A DNA stretch of 64,000 nucleotides from Oegoconia quadripuncta (GCA_949316235.1 OX438744.1:24973578-25037577); one strand, 5' to 3'. Shown: positions 12,801-20,498, counted from the first letter of the stretch. Translations and numbers: made by a program. The notes: generated by a model not told the origin, from the letters alone.

Positions 12801-14254
12801 TTTGCTTTTTTCTACACTTGTCATATCTTTGATCCGTTGTAATACATATTGATTTGTCCTCAAGATAGATAGCTTTTTTTTTGTTTTTATTCTTTTTCTA
12901 TAACGGTCAATGGGTCACAGCGAATCGTTCTGTATTGGGTCACAGTGAACTGTTGAGCCATTGTAACCCATTAATCAAAGATTTATTTGTACTTTTTGTT
13001 TTAGGTAAAAATGCCTCGCAATCGAATAAGAAAGACTAATATCGGACTCCATACTGAAGAACAGATGAGTAATGCTCTAAAACTTATTTCGGATGGCCAA
13101 AAAATAAGAGCAGTTGCTAGGTCGACTGGTATTCCATTTACAACGTTATATAGGTATCACATGAAAATTAAAAATAATCCTGATCCTGAAAAACCAATAA
13201 GGCTTACACCTAACTATGCAGTTCATAAGATATTTACTGATGAACAAGAAAGTAATATTGTCGATTATATTGTTAAGTGCAGTCAAATGTTCTATGGACT
13301 TTAACCTATTTTTATGTTCATCAAAATGTGATTGTTAATTTTTCATAAGATTATTTTGACATAAAAGACTGACTCGTAGTACAAATAAAAATATTATAAT
13401 ATGAAAATTAATGTCTTTTAATATTTTTTAAGCAATTGATCCTGTGTGCCCCAGTCGATTCACTGTTACCCGTGCAGTGATTCAAAGTGACCCGTTCCGG
13501 GGTTACAGTGGATCATTACTCATTTTTTTGAAAAGTGCCTATACCTTGTAAATTTGTATAACATACGCCATGAAATGATTTTTACTTTAGACATTAGATA
13601 TTCACATAATCATTTAATTTCAGAGATGTATCATTTTCTCATAAACTACGGAGTAACACGTCTTTTAAAAAAAATTGATTCACTGTTACCCAATCTCCCC
13701 TACTGCTTGAGTATGCACATGCTTTTCAGGTCTCAAGTAAGGTTTATTAATCAACACGTTTACTTGAGACCGGTCCCAAAACTATTCTCAATCTTGAGAA
13801 CGGTTTATTAATACGGGCCTCAATAGTCTCCGTATATTTAGACGGTAACCAGTTGTATTTGTACTTTATGCTGTATACAAAATCCGATTAAAGCATTGTC
13901 AACATATCTCGCTTATTAATAATTTTGTCTTTCTGTAGCTATTAGTCTTTTGAATGCTGTGTTCACCTGTTATTGGCACATATATTAGAACACTACTTTG
14001 TTATAATTATTTTCACCATAAGTGTTCACTGTCGTTTATTATTATTTCTACTACCTATATGAAAAAATGTCTTTCTTCTAGGAGAAAAGTCATAACCGAG
14101 GATGTGGGATAACATATATTGTTATTATATTGTATTGTAGATATACGTACCTCGTGCATTTAGCGATGACGAAATGACTCTCTCTTGGATTTCCTCCGCT
14201 ATTGGAACTGCTGCTATTGGTCGAAGGTCGAGTAAATGATGAAGTCTCATTCAT
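621..14254 (-). CDS. MSH5: MSH5, meiotic MutS homologue, 5' part (exons 1-5 of a gene running off the left edge)
   Basis: Spliced coding sequence, complement of 14151-14254, 4102-4174, 2655-2723, 1359-1563 and 621-849, gives about 226 residues with every junction in phase (phases 2, 0, 0, 1, then 2 at the open end). Seen: canonical GT and AG at all internal junctions; N-terminal Ser/Asn-rich leader (residues 1-59), then LLVVYCRSGKLGAAYYTLQ, a stretch ending in RLIFVSAKEYSFEACKRR, and LGALLRYLDLNW followed by PQFFSLKKISL. These align in order with the N-terminal MutS-type domains of animal MSH5 (human equivalents include GYLGIAYYD, RALGGLLKFL and GFKKFML). Known: MSH5 pairs with MSH4 as a clamp on recombination intermediates in meiosis. 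The ATPase part must lie left of base 1. MSH4 fits less well. Intron 1 is 9,976 bp and packed with mobile elements. Confidence 0.82.
1359..1563 (-). CDS. MSH5: MSH5 exon 4
   Basis: 205 bp beginning after acceptor ATATTGCAG and ending TAC-A before donor GTAAGT (phase 1). It encodes a segment starting LFMLDEIVDRPPEFQMF and ending RLIFVSAKEYS. This corresponds to the MSH5 stretch where human has LDEINPQSVV and, later, PEIIFLPSVDF. The open frame continues past the donor, but the spliced Ser codon and the next exon fit better. Confidence 0.82.
1678..1760. repeat. Short dispersed repeat, copy 1
   Basis: Shares about 80 bp with 3115-3212 and 11172-11275, including the block TTAAAAGTTTCATGCTTGAA. 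All three copies lie within the MSH5 gene region. No coding capacity or terminal repeats recognised. Confidence 0.6.
1990..2173. mobile_element. Palindromic MITE (GAGTGTGAG family), copy 1
   Basis: Foldback element. The left arm GAGTGTGAGTTTTGTTTCGA and the following TTAACTTTACT...GCGTTCACGTTTACG are mirrored on the right by CGTAAACGCGAACGCGATGG and ACGAGACAAAACTCGCACTT. The centre includes GCAGCGCCTCTAGCGGATA. Two further copies lie in tandem at 49417-49800. No ORF. Confidence 0.65.
2330..2570 (-). mobile_element. Decayed LINE coding relic
   Basis: The minus-strand translation gives MERAMLSVSL, RIRNEEIR and VTNTAQRIYKLK. This is the recurrent lepidopteran LINE phrase RDRIRNEEIRRRTKVTDIAQ, upstream of AGHIARR. 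A short 5'- and 3'-truncated fragment in MSH5 intron 3. Confidence 0.55.
2655..2723 (-). CDS. MSH5: MSH5 exon 3, first conserved block
   Basis: 69 bp, 23 codons, phase 0 on both sides, with acceptor GCTTTCAG and donor GTAGGT. It encodes RLLVVYCRSGKLGAAYYTL, matching the first beta strands of the MSH5 N-terminal domain (human VLWNSGYLGIAYYD). Confidence 0.8.
2724..4101. other. MSH5 intron 2, mostly unannotated
   Basis: AT-rich. Apart from the dispersed repeat at 3115-3212, I see no coding or mobile-element signature. Many poly-T/A runs and short direct repeats. Confidence 0.4.
3115..3212. repeat. Short dispersed repeat, copy 2
   Basis: Shares TTAAAAGTTTCATGCTTGAA and ATCCACGGTT, and ends in a block containing GCCCATCGCCGT, with the copies at 1678 and 11172. 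This copy is the most complete. Confidence 0.6.
4102..4174 (-). CDS. MSH5: MSH5 exon 2
   Basis: Acceptor TTTCAAACAG, then one base completing the split Arg codon and 24 codons ending ETSEDSDNEE before a GTATGT donor. It is an acidic low-complexity leader of the kind that precedes the first conserved block of MSH5. Support comes from reading frame and splice signals rather than conservation. Confidence 0.7.
4530..4945. mobile_element. MITE (TATTGGGTC family), copy 1, left end damaged
   Basis: About 400 bp alignable by eye to 35298-35725 and 57976-58393, including TTCAAGGTTTCACATGAAAT and AAGCGGTTACTTTTAAAAAT. The right terminus GGTAAGGACCTAAT is the inverse of the left terminus seen in the other copies. 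No ORF. Confidence 0.6.
5244..5495. mobile_element. Partial MITE (CAGGGTGATTTTGAA family)
   Basis: Related to the complete element at 60972-61448. It shares TGTTTACTGATGACTCC-like and ACCATAGTCGAATTCGATC segments and ends in CCGAAAATTGTTGGAC. The right terminus is missing where the next repeat begins. Confidence 0.5.
5497..5690 (-). mobile_element. Short interspersed repeat (CACTTTCCATCAGGTGAG family)
   Basis: On the minus strand the 3' part reads CACTTTCCATCAGGTGAGAT followed by CGCGAATCCAGTTAATC and an A-rich tail. Partial relatives occur at 15215-15330, 41940-41995 and 53510-53640. This is the most complete copy. Confidence 0.5.
6122..7705 (+). pseudogene. LINE ORF1, coiled coil plus esterase-like domain, broken
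   Basis: ATG at 6122 opens 225 residues, heptad-rich and charged (about residues 8-125), then Ser/Thr-rich and basic (KKYAKTKKIIKTTQRSLKK). The frame shifts near 6785. The next frame continues the coiled coil (for example SEIDRLTESLRL) with stops near 6924 and 7070. A third stretch, 7178-7705, reads GASYCDILKCILAS, LIICVGRRGNTIKR and later RDMYYLNRYSKHS. Known: several jockey/CR1-type ORF1 proteins join a coiled coil to an SGNH-type esterase. Inference: 7178-7705 is such a domain, with Tyr where the usual D-x-x-H has His. It would bind element RNA in a ribonucleoprotein. Confidence 0.6.
7782..10668 (+). pseudogene. LINE ORF2, AP-like endonuclease and reverse transcriptase, frameshifted at the C-terminus
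   Basis: The uninterrupted frame 7782-10013 gives 743 residues. The endonuclease runs about 25-235 (LVNQNIQGG, ILCITEHWI, VCGDFNIDLL, KSDHSGQLA). The reverse transcriptase runs about 460-735 (VIPLFKSGD, NFRPISILPTLSKIFE, CDLSKAFDCVHHDIL, GVPQGSILGP, and catalytic FADDTS near residue 691). After about 9955 the frame is lost. The rest of the protein (TVFLGMTLDSRLQWGPHIKK, then SYGILLWGNA, then FYNKVPMDIRNLPLNKFK) is spread over other frames to a stop at 10668. Known role: target-primed reverse transcription. The core is well preserved, so the element is probably fairly young. Confidence 0.8.
10916..11171. other. Stretch downstream of the LINE
   Basis: No gene. Around 11040-11110 a single MITE end (TACGAATTCAAATTCACGCT) of the 60972 family is recognisable. 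Confidence 0.35.
11172..11275. repeat. Short dispersed repeat, copy 3
   Basis: Shares TAATGCTTGAAACAACATCC and ACCCATCGCCGTGG-type blocks with 1678-1760 and 3115-3212. It has an internal near-duplication of GAAATATTATG. Confidence 0.55.
11282..11450 (+). mobile_element. LINE 3' UTR fragment
   Basis: Contains GAGTTTCTTGCTCATTTTTC, TGAATGAGCGATAACTGTAG and the terminal TTTGATTTGATTTGATG microsatellite. It is the same 3' end as the minus-strand copy at 57500-57655. Confidence 0.6.
11525..11813 (-). mobile_element. tRNA-derived SINE, family A
   Basis: On the minus strand a tRNA-like head (TTTGGTGTAGTGGTTAAAA, B box GGGTTCGAATCCCGC) is followed by a body with GTACAAACATATG-type and GATGGCGCTGTGTGTTTG segments and a TTTATT tail. 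It is not a functional tRNA gene because the anticodon arm is degenerate and a long body follows. Other copies: 20105, 40215, 43537, 43822, 46063, 51000, 62597. Confidence 0.75.
12200..12345 (+). mobile_element. SINE family C, 3' part
   Basis: Contains AATGTTAATAGCATTGTTGT, CAGTCCCCCAAATG and GGGGTTTCCGGGTCAGTACG, the body of the SINE at 19176-19509. The tRNA-like head is missing. It abuts the MITE at 12342. Confidence 0.65.
12726..13004 (+). other. Predicted 5' UTR intron of the pogo-type gene
   Basis: Donor GTAAGT at 12726 and acceptor ACTTTTTGTTTTAG ending at 13004, seven bases before the ATG. Splicing would bring the leader next to the coding exon. Confidence 0.45.
13011..13304 (+). CDS. 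Pipsqueak-type HTH protein, DNA-binding part of a pogo-like transposase
   Basis: 97 residues from ATG at 13011, preceded by a splice acceptor and followed by AATAAA near 13385. Residues about 14-52 form a psq/CENP-B-like helix-turn-helix (ALKLISDGQKIRAVARSTGI then PFTTLYRYHM). The C-terminus (FTDEQESNIVDYIVKCSQMF) is where full-length pogo-like proteins continue into their DDE domain, but here it stops after YGL. The protein could bind the element's ends but could not cut DNA. Inference: a non-autonomous copy that could act as a competitor of full-length transposase. Expression is unknown. Confidence 0.6.
   Translation: MPRNRIRKTNIGLHTEEQMSNALKLISDGQKIRAVARSTGIPFTTLYRYHMKIKNNPDPEKPIRLTPNYAVHKIFTDEQESNIVDYIVKCSQMFYGL
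14151..14254 (-). CDS. MSH5: MSH5 exon 1 (start codon)
   Basis: ATG at 14254-14252 opens 34 codons plus two bases, ending at a strong GTACGT donor (14150-14145). The peptide is Ser/Asn/Thr-rich (MNETSSFTRPSTNSSS) and ends HFVIAKCTR with the Arg split across the junction. The start was chosen because it is the only ATG in the frame joining exon 2. Any 5' UTR exon would lie to the right and was not identified. Confidence 0.75.
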
Positions 14255-14829
14255 ATTTCTTACTAAGTATTACAGGAATAAATTGTTTTTTTTTTGTAAA
14301 TTTACTTATTATCAATGAACAATAGGTTTCTTAAAATTCTCGAATGCTTCCCGCCAAATAAACACAAATTGTTTTTTTTTTTAATTTAAAAAAGTTTTGT
14401 CGCGCATAAAAAGTTTAAAGTGTCGGTAGGTAAAAGGATTTATAAGGTTTTTAAACAATTACTGGCAATCTTGGTCTGAAAAAAATTCTAATCGCCACTG
14501 AAGAAGAATATTTTCTTGATTTTAATAATTTTATGGCAACCGTAAATATTTTTTGTGAGCTCGATGCCAGTTTGAGCGAAATACAATCTTTTTGGTAAAC
14601 AACTTCAGTATCTACTCAGAAAATCCGTGTCAGTTACTTTTCGATCATTTTGATTCAATCAAATGTCAGTAAAGTGGTCGTATCATTATCCACTTACAAA
14701 AAAAGGAGGTTATTCGTTGTATTTCCTTTTTCTACTTAGATATGTTATATTATTACTCCGACATTCTGTGACTCCCTCACAGATATGATTGGTTTACTAC
14801 AGGTAGATACCTACTAATAAATTGGTGTC

Positions 14830-15000
14830 GCAAGATCCTACCTTTTAATCCAGGGGTTGCAGGTTTGAATCCCGCCAGGGGTAAATGATTGTATAATGAA
14901 ATACGAATTCATATTCATCGAGTCACAGAGTTTTATTCATGTTTATCCGTTTTCTAGTTTAGAGCTATGACTAGTTTGGAACTAGATAAAATAATTGGTG
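14830..15000 (+). mobile_element. tRNA-derived SINE, family B, partial
   Basis: Contains GTTGCAGGTTTGAATCCCGC (B-box region), GGGGTAAATGATTG, TTTATCCGTTTTCTAGTTTA and a diverged 3' body. It matches the SINEs at 41935-42215 and 45541-45730. Confidence 0.55.
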
Positions 15001-15214
15001 GAGGTAAATGCCGGAAACATTTTAATTTTACGCGAATAATTGCTTATCAAGTGACTTAGAATAATGTGATGCTGTTAGGAAGCATCCTCTAGTATTTTTG
15101 GGAGAAACGAAACCCACAGAACTATGTGGTTTATGTGACGGAACCACATTAAAGTAGGTACTTGTGTCGTGTGAGTTTCTTTCTTGCACCACTTTTTGCC
15201 ACAGATGATTTCCC

Positions 15215-15330
15215 TTTCCGAAGCACAGATTACTCAGATAATGTCTGCTTCATCTCCGACCACATCGTCACTTTCCATCAGGTGAGATTGTGGTCAAACG
15301 CGAATCCAGTCAATCATAAAAAAAAATTTT
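15215..15330 (+). mobile_element. Partial CACTTTCCATCAGGTGAG repeat
   Basis: Contains CTTTCCATCAGGTGAGATTG, GTGGTCAAACGCGAATCCAG and an A-rich tail. Same 3' end as 5497-5690. Confidence 0.5.
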
Positions 15331-15336
15331 AAAAAA

Positions 15337-15575
15337 TGTCTAAAGATTCCGAAGCGGCCGGACAACGCAAAGGGAGCTAAGTCCATACAGCAATGTCTTA
15401 TTTCTCTTATGTCTTCAGTATAGTCAAGTCAGTCTCAGTTAAAGTAAGTCATTTAGTCTAGACTGAATGGGTAGCCATTGTCAAGCTATCTTCAGTAAAG
15501 TGGCACAATGCTTCACGGAAGATTTTGGTGTTTTATTGTGGGAACCCAAAAATTTCGTTACGTAAGCACTTTTTC
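15337..15575 (-). mobile_element. Unclassified retroposon, diverged fourth copy
   Basis: The minus strand resembles the 3' half of the family at 32994, 36594 and 39763: GGGTTCCCACAATAAAACACC, CATTGTGCCACTTTACTGAA and CATAAGAGAAATAAGACAT. It is more diverged, and no target duplication was found. Confidence 0.5.
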
Positions 15576-15612
15576 CTTTGCTTGTTTGATTTGTTCGCGC
15601 GACCCCAATATA

Positions 15613-17338
15613 CGTAGACAGTGGACCTAATTCAGAGTGGCCGCTAATTATAATTAGCTTTAGTTGACAGCCGCTAAACACCTTTGCTATTCTGAAATGT
15701 CTGTCAAAATCAAATGATAGGACTAAATTGAATATGACGTTTCTAATTTTAAACGGCTAACTCAACTTAGACTTAGCGGCTCAAAAGCTATTCTAGGATG
15801 GCCATTTTAGGATGAAATAAGAACTGTCATCGCTAATTTTAGTCGGGACCTCCAGACGTGCCACTTAAAATTAAATTGTATGTAAATACGTCAATTTGAA
15901 TATGGTTTGAATACTAGTTGTCAAAAATGGAACGTAGAGACAAAAAATGAAAAAATATTATTCTCTAACCGTGGTCATTCCTTTTGCGCTTGCTTAAATG
16001 TACCTGGAATGTGCTCCGCTGTCTTTCCCATGGACTTATTATTTAAACAGGACTGAGTACTCGCCGCTGAAAAACGAGCCGAGCAGGATGTGTAACGTAG
16101 AGGCCGTTTGTCTCTGTCTAACAGGGTGACCACAATATATTTGTTACTTGGGACAAATGTTGTAATAAAATATTTGTCAAAAAACTTTGGCGTTTTGACA
16201 TTAGCCGGCGTGAGCCATTTATTTCGCATTTCTTCATTTTTTGGGAAACTGCAATAATAGTACAACAGTCAGGACCCTAATCAATCACACATATTTGACA
16301 TATTTCGACTCATTTCAAGAATTCATGGGCATCCTACTTCTTTGATTTACAAAAATATTATTTTTAGCTTACCTGTGGAAAGATATGTTGCAACCACCAT
16401 AGGATTCACTTGGGCAAGTATAAACGCAACACTTTTTCACCATTTTACTCCTTTTACTTGTTATAATATAACAAATACTTTAAAAAACTTTTAATGCAAA
16501 GAAAATTCAAAATCACACCGAACCGCCATGACATGACATGCTTTTCAGGGTTACCATAAAAATAACAAAATCGAAATAAAAATGTATGTTTTCTGTTTGA
16601 TTTAAGAATATATGAAAAGAAATTAATGCGAATGTTATTTGTTTATTTATAATTGTTAAAATAACATAAAAATATAAGTGTTTCAATGGAATTTTTGAGT
16701 AGCCAAAACTGTTGATCATAATCATTTTTTTTGCTGGCAAGATGTAAGAACGAGACACACGGCCTCCGTTATTTCTATCTCTCTCGGCTCGGATTTGCCT
16801 TTGTGTATGGTGCATCCAATTTAATACCTTATTGCGTTGACATAGTGATCATTTTCCTAAATGATTCTTTTGATAGTTATCAGTCCTGTTTAAATAATAA
16901 GTCCATGGTCTTTCCTGACCACTTTAAAAAAATGATAGCACAGATAGCAGTAAATTGTCAAATGCCGCGAAAATTATGTAAAATGTGGAGAGAAAGTTGA
17001 AAATTACAAAAAATAAATATAATAAACGTGTGTAAGATCTTAAAAAAGTAAGATTTAATCATAAAAAGTAATAAAATATGGAATTAATATCGATATCATT
17101 CATTCATTCGGTCACATGATTTTTAAAATGGTAACACACATCCAATTCAACCTATCCAAAACTTAGCCCACCACAGACAACTTAGCCGGTGTTTAAAACC
17201 TTTCTTAATTTAGTTGGATGACCGTTTTGGAATAACAAATGGTTTAGCTAAGATTAAAATCCGCGTAAAATTTAGGAATTAGTTTTAGTTTTAGCTTTAG
17301 ACGATGGGCGCCAGAATTAGGTCCAGTATCTGTCTACG
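15613..17338 (-). mobile_element. P-type DNA transposon carrying a THAP exon, with 8-bp target duplication
   Basis: 1,726 bp flanked by the 8-bp direct repeat CCAATATA (15605-15612 and 17339-17346). The termini are inverted: left CGTAGACAGTGGACCTAATT, right complement CGTAGACAGATACTGGACCT. Known: P elements make 8-bp duplications and their transposases begin with a THAP zinc-finger domain; a THAP start is found inside on the minus strand. The rest of a transposase is not readable, so this is a decayed or deleted copy. A mariner-type foldback element (17347-18203) is inserted at the last TA of the right duplication. Confidence 0.72.
15975..16443 (-). pseudogene. N-terminal THAP domain of a P-type transposase, two exons
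   Basis: Exon 1 (16443-16373) starts at ATG and reads MVKKCCVYTCPSESYGG, then CNISFH, and ends at donor GTAAGC. Exon 2 starts at 16248 after acceptor TATTATTGCAG and continues SFPKNEEMRNKWL, then TPANVKTPKF. This is the classic THAP opening: C-x4-C, then FHxFP and an invariant Trp. The second zinc pair (C-x2-H) expected about 20 residues later is absent; the frame instead runs on to QSCLNNKSM and stops at 15975. Either another splice removes this tail or the gene is broken. No catalytic domain was found. Confidence 0.6.
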
Positions 17339-17346
17339 CCAATATA

Positions 17347-18203
17347 CAGGGCGTCCCAAAGTTATGGGACATGAAGGGGAAGTACCTTAAATATCGTAGA
17401 TAGTGAATTTTGCTCAAAGAAGACTTTATGTTATTTTTAAAAGTTAGTAATTCTGCATTCATAGATTTTCTAAAAATTATTTGCTTCGGCTGGGAATCGA
17501 ACCGACTCAAATGTGAAAAAAAAAACACCCTACTTTTATGATGCCAATCGAAAGAATAGCTAAAAAATAATAACTCTGCCTAAGTAACATAGTATTTTAA
17601 AAGAAAGGAACAACGTGAAATTAATCATTTTAATCAAATAAAAAACATACATGAAACTGCCGTAGTCAATTAAGTAGGTATTTTTTTGTAAATTAATTAA
17701 TTAAATGCTCAAAATGTGATCCCTCTTGTCTTACGCAAATCGCCAATCTTTTAATGAGCCCGCTGCCTGTTGATTTTCTAATCATTTTATGGTGAACACT
17801 CGATGTGATATGGCACAATTCTGTTTGCAACTTATTTACGAATAATCAATGCTATCTTTGGAATGATAATATCGCTACTTTTCGAACGTCGTCGGCAATA
17901 AATAACTTTCTTGAAATTTGACTCAATCATTTTATGTTGTTCCTTTCTTTTAAAATACTATGTTACTTAGGCAGAGTTATTATTTTTTAGCTATTCTTTC
18001 GATTGGCATCATAAAAGTAGGGTGTTTTTTTTTTCACATTTAAGTCGGTTCGATTCCCAGCCGAAGCAAGTAATTTTTAGAAAATCTATGAATGCAGAAT
18101 TACTAACTTTTAAAAATAACATAAAGTCTTCTTTGAGCAAAATTCACTATCTACAATATTTAAGGTACTTCCCCTTCATGTCCCATAACTTTGGGACGCC
18201 CTG
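17347..18203 (-). mobile_element. Mariner-type foldback element, copy 1 (long TIRs, TA duplication)
   Basis: 857 bp, flanked by TA, with inverted repeats of roughly 250 bp starting CAGGGCGTCCCAAAGTTATG. The middle, read on the minus strand, holds a transposase C-terminal remnant (KSTGSGLIKRLAICVRQEGS, then HFEHLI). Compared with copy 2 it lacks about 60 bp inside, between two AAGT repeats. Confidence 0.75.
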
Positions 18204-19175
18204 TATATAGGAAAGTAATAAATTTAATAACACTAATTTAATTTGATGGAATTTGTTATCTGAAAATAAATGAATTTATTATTTTTATTATAAATCAATG
18301 TCTTGAATAAACGTTATTTTTTTTTTCGTGGAGCCACAGACTGAAAAAACAATATTTCGGTGGCACTATGGAGCGCTATGCACATACTAAAAAATAATTT
18401 TAGTGTCATAAAACGAGCATGTAGCAGACGTGCAGGCTGAATGGTGAAAAAACAAAATGAATGTAAACCTATTTTATTGGAAACGTCTGTATACATTACA
18501 TATGAATTCCTTTAAATGGCAGTTAGTCATGCGACCCTTTATAAATGAAAAAGTAAAATTAATTCATTAAACACTAATTACGGCGAAGTGCCACGAATGT
18601 AGCGTGCTCTCGGGCTATTCCGTCTAGAATCTAGGTAGGGTTAACAGGTTAGTCCGATAGTGGCCTATATGACCCAAATCGTGCCACTTGTTGTCCTAAT
18701 GCGACTTTGCAGTCTAATCTAAAGAAATTATTATGTCAGTTACTTAGGAGTGTTAAAAAATAGGTTAACTTGATCAGAGATTAACGCTAATAAAGCAAAT
18801 GTTTTGGTCTCAATTTTATATTTGTCAGAGTTGCAGCCAAGTAGCAAGTGGCTTCAAGTAAAAGAAAATTAAAAAATTGGTGATGTTGTTTTACTGAAAT
18901 AGGACAACACAACACCTGCTTGTTGGCCGCTAGGAAGGATAATATCAGTGAATGAGAATTCAAAGGATAACTTGGTCAGGTCGGTAATCATAAAGACGTT
19001 CAGGGGAGAATTTACGAGAGCGGTAAATAAGTTATTATTACTTTTGTTTACGAAGTTACGTTTTGATTACGTTTGGCTATTAGTATGCTAGCTAAAGAAG
19101 TTTTAGCTTTTAATTCTGTTTTAAGTTTGATACAATATTTTTAAGTTCTAACTGTAAGTGTGAATCTAATATTAA
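18204..19175. other. No gene recognised
   Basis: AT-rich with no credible open frame, LTR or SINE body. Single-copy within this window by eye. Confidence 0.4.
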
Positions 19176-19509
19176 CCGCCTCCGTGGTTCAATGTAAACA
19201 ACATTGGGTTTACGATTCAGAGGTCGCGGGTTCGATCCCCAGCGGGGTAAATCTTTAAGTACTCGGTTTGGTTGGTGGTAGGGCATTTTAAATGTCCGCC
19301 TGGCTAGCTACCACCATCTTATCTAAATCTGCCGCCAAGCAGCAATGTTAATAGCATTGTTGTGTTCCGGTTGGCAGACATAAGATAGCCAGTCCCCCAA
19401 ATGCGTTGGGGTTTCCGGGTTAGTACGCGTCCACCTTCGACCTCATCTTCAATTAACATCAGGTGTGATTGAGGTCAAGTACCAATCCGTTGTGCATAAA
19501 AAAAAATAA
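19176..19509 (+). mobile_element. tRNA-derived SINE, family C, full length
   Basis: Head with CCGCCTCCGTGGTTCAATG and B box GCGGGTTCGATCCCCAGCGG; body with GGTTTGGTTGGTGGTAG, GTCCGCCTGGCTAGCTACCA, AATGTTAATAGCATTGTTGT and GGGGTTTCCGGGTTAGTACG; tail GTTGTGCATAAAAAAAAAT. It is the best reference copy. Others: 12200, 29808, 37092, 49973, 50395, 52378 (minus), 54362, 56415 (minus). Confidence 0.8.
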
Positions 19510-19524
19510 TATAGGTACATGATA

Positions 19525-19739
19525 CAGGGTTCTTTTGAGAATGCGCAAAACCTCAAATTTTTTTTTTTTATACGAGGAGGCGGCAAACGAGCATGCGCGT
19601 CACCTGATGGAAAGCAATCACCGCCGCCCATTGACACCCGCAACACCAAAAGGGTCACAGATGCGTTTACTCTATGATATAGGGTTAGATGAGTAAAATA
19701 ACAGGCTTGGAGTTTGTGCACATTTTCAAAAGAACCCTG
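19525..19739. mobile_element. Small TA-flanked MITE containing a LINE-derived fragment
   Basis: The termini CAGGGTTCTTTTGAGAATG and, on the right complement, CAGGGTTCTTTTGAAAATG are inverted and flanked by TA. Between them is GGCAAACGAGCATGCG followed by CACCTGATGGAAAGCAATCA and CCGCCGCCCATTGACAC, a common lepidopteran dispersed repeat. Confidence 0.6.
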
Positions 19740-20104
19740 TATACTGATAACGTACCACATTTACTGCAAATAAATTATTTGTAATTGCGTCACAAACTTA
19801 CGGTGCGTCGTGCGTGCGCTGGGTAGTACTAATTTACCGCCCCTTGAACTTGGATTTGCTGAAGATTGAATGAAATCGATGAAAGGAGGCTGTGTCCCTG
19901 CAGTGAAAACGTACGTATTGATCTACCTATAGTTTCTTAGTATATTTCGATTCGACCTATGTCTTATCATCCCCAAGCATTTTAATTTCCTACAAACGTT
20001 GAGATTGCATTTAAAAAGTAAAGAAATTACCAATAAAATTGTTTACCAAATCTCTCTTTTTGTAACCAATTAATATGTTCCAGCTGATATTCAAAACTTG
20101 GCCT

Positions 20105-20310
20105 ACAGGTAAATATAAATAATAAATAAATATCCTTAGATAGTTCCACAGTAAGCAACTAATAGTTGCCTATAGATAGGCTTGTGTTATGAATACTAGA
20201 TGGTTGATATACTACATAAATATATTTTTTTTGTAAATAAATACTTATTAAATGAAAAACGGCCATAACTCCGGTACACGTGTCCGTATTCATCACACAA
20301 ATTATTAATA
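20105..20310 (-). mobile_element. SINE family A, head missing
   Basis: Contains AAATAAATATCCTTAGATAG, GGCTTGTGTTATGAATACTA, GATGGTTGATATACTACATA and GTCCGTATTCATCACACAAA, matching the body of the family-A SINEs. The tRNA-like head is lost. Confidence 0.6.
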
Positions 20311-20498
20311 AAAGTAAATTGTGAGCGAAGAGCATTATAAAATATGCGATTGCTTGACCGATAAAAATGCATGAAGCTAGCCTCTCGCTTGTATTTTTAT
20401 TATATTTCCTTTGAGTTTCTTGTGCTTGTTCTCAAGAGAGGACTGTACATTCCGAACGCCTGGTGCCTTCAAAAAAACCATTTTCAAGTGTACCTACC

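Larger units (their letters stand above)
12545..13700 (+). mobile_element. Pogo/Tigger-type DNA transposon, internally deleted, with TA target duplication
   Basis: 1,156 bp flanked by TA (12543-12544, 13701-13702). The terminal inverted repeats begin GGGGAGACTGGGTAACAGTG on the left and are mirrored by CACTGTTACCCAATCTCCCC on the right. The paralogous empty site near 35990 (CTCAAGTG-TA-CTGCTTGAGT) confirms a TA duplication. Variants of GGGTCACAGTGAATC recur at least six times near the ends, as expected of transposase-binding sites. It carries one short gene, 13011-13304. Confidence 0.75.
12342..13819. mobile_element. Harbinger-type MITE interrupted by a pogo-type element
   Basis: The sequence on both sides of 12545-13700 matches the uninterrupted MITE at 35780-36095 (for example CGCCTCAGCGGCGAATGAAT and the right end TTATTAATACGGGCC). 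The left terminus is truncated against the SINE. Confidence 0.7.

Noticed and set aside
17334..18210. Repeated 62-76-residue frames starting MFFFSHLSRF (also at 26782 and 27562)
   Set aside because: They are translations of the long inverted repeats of the foldback element.
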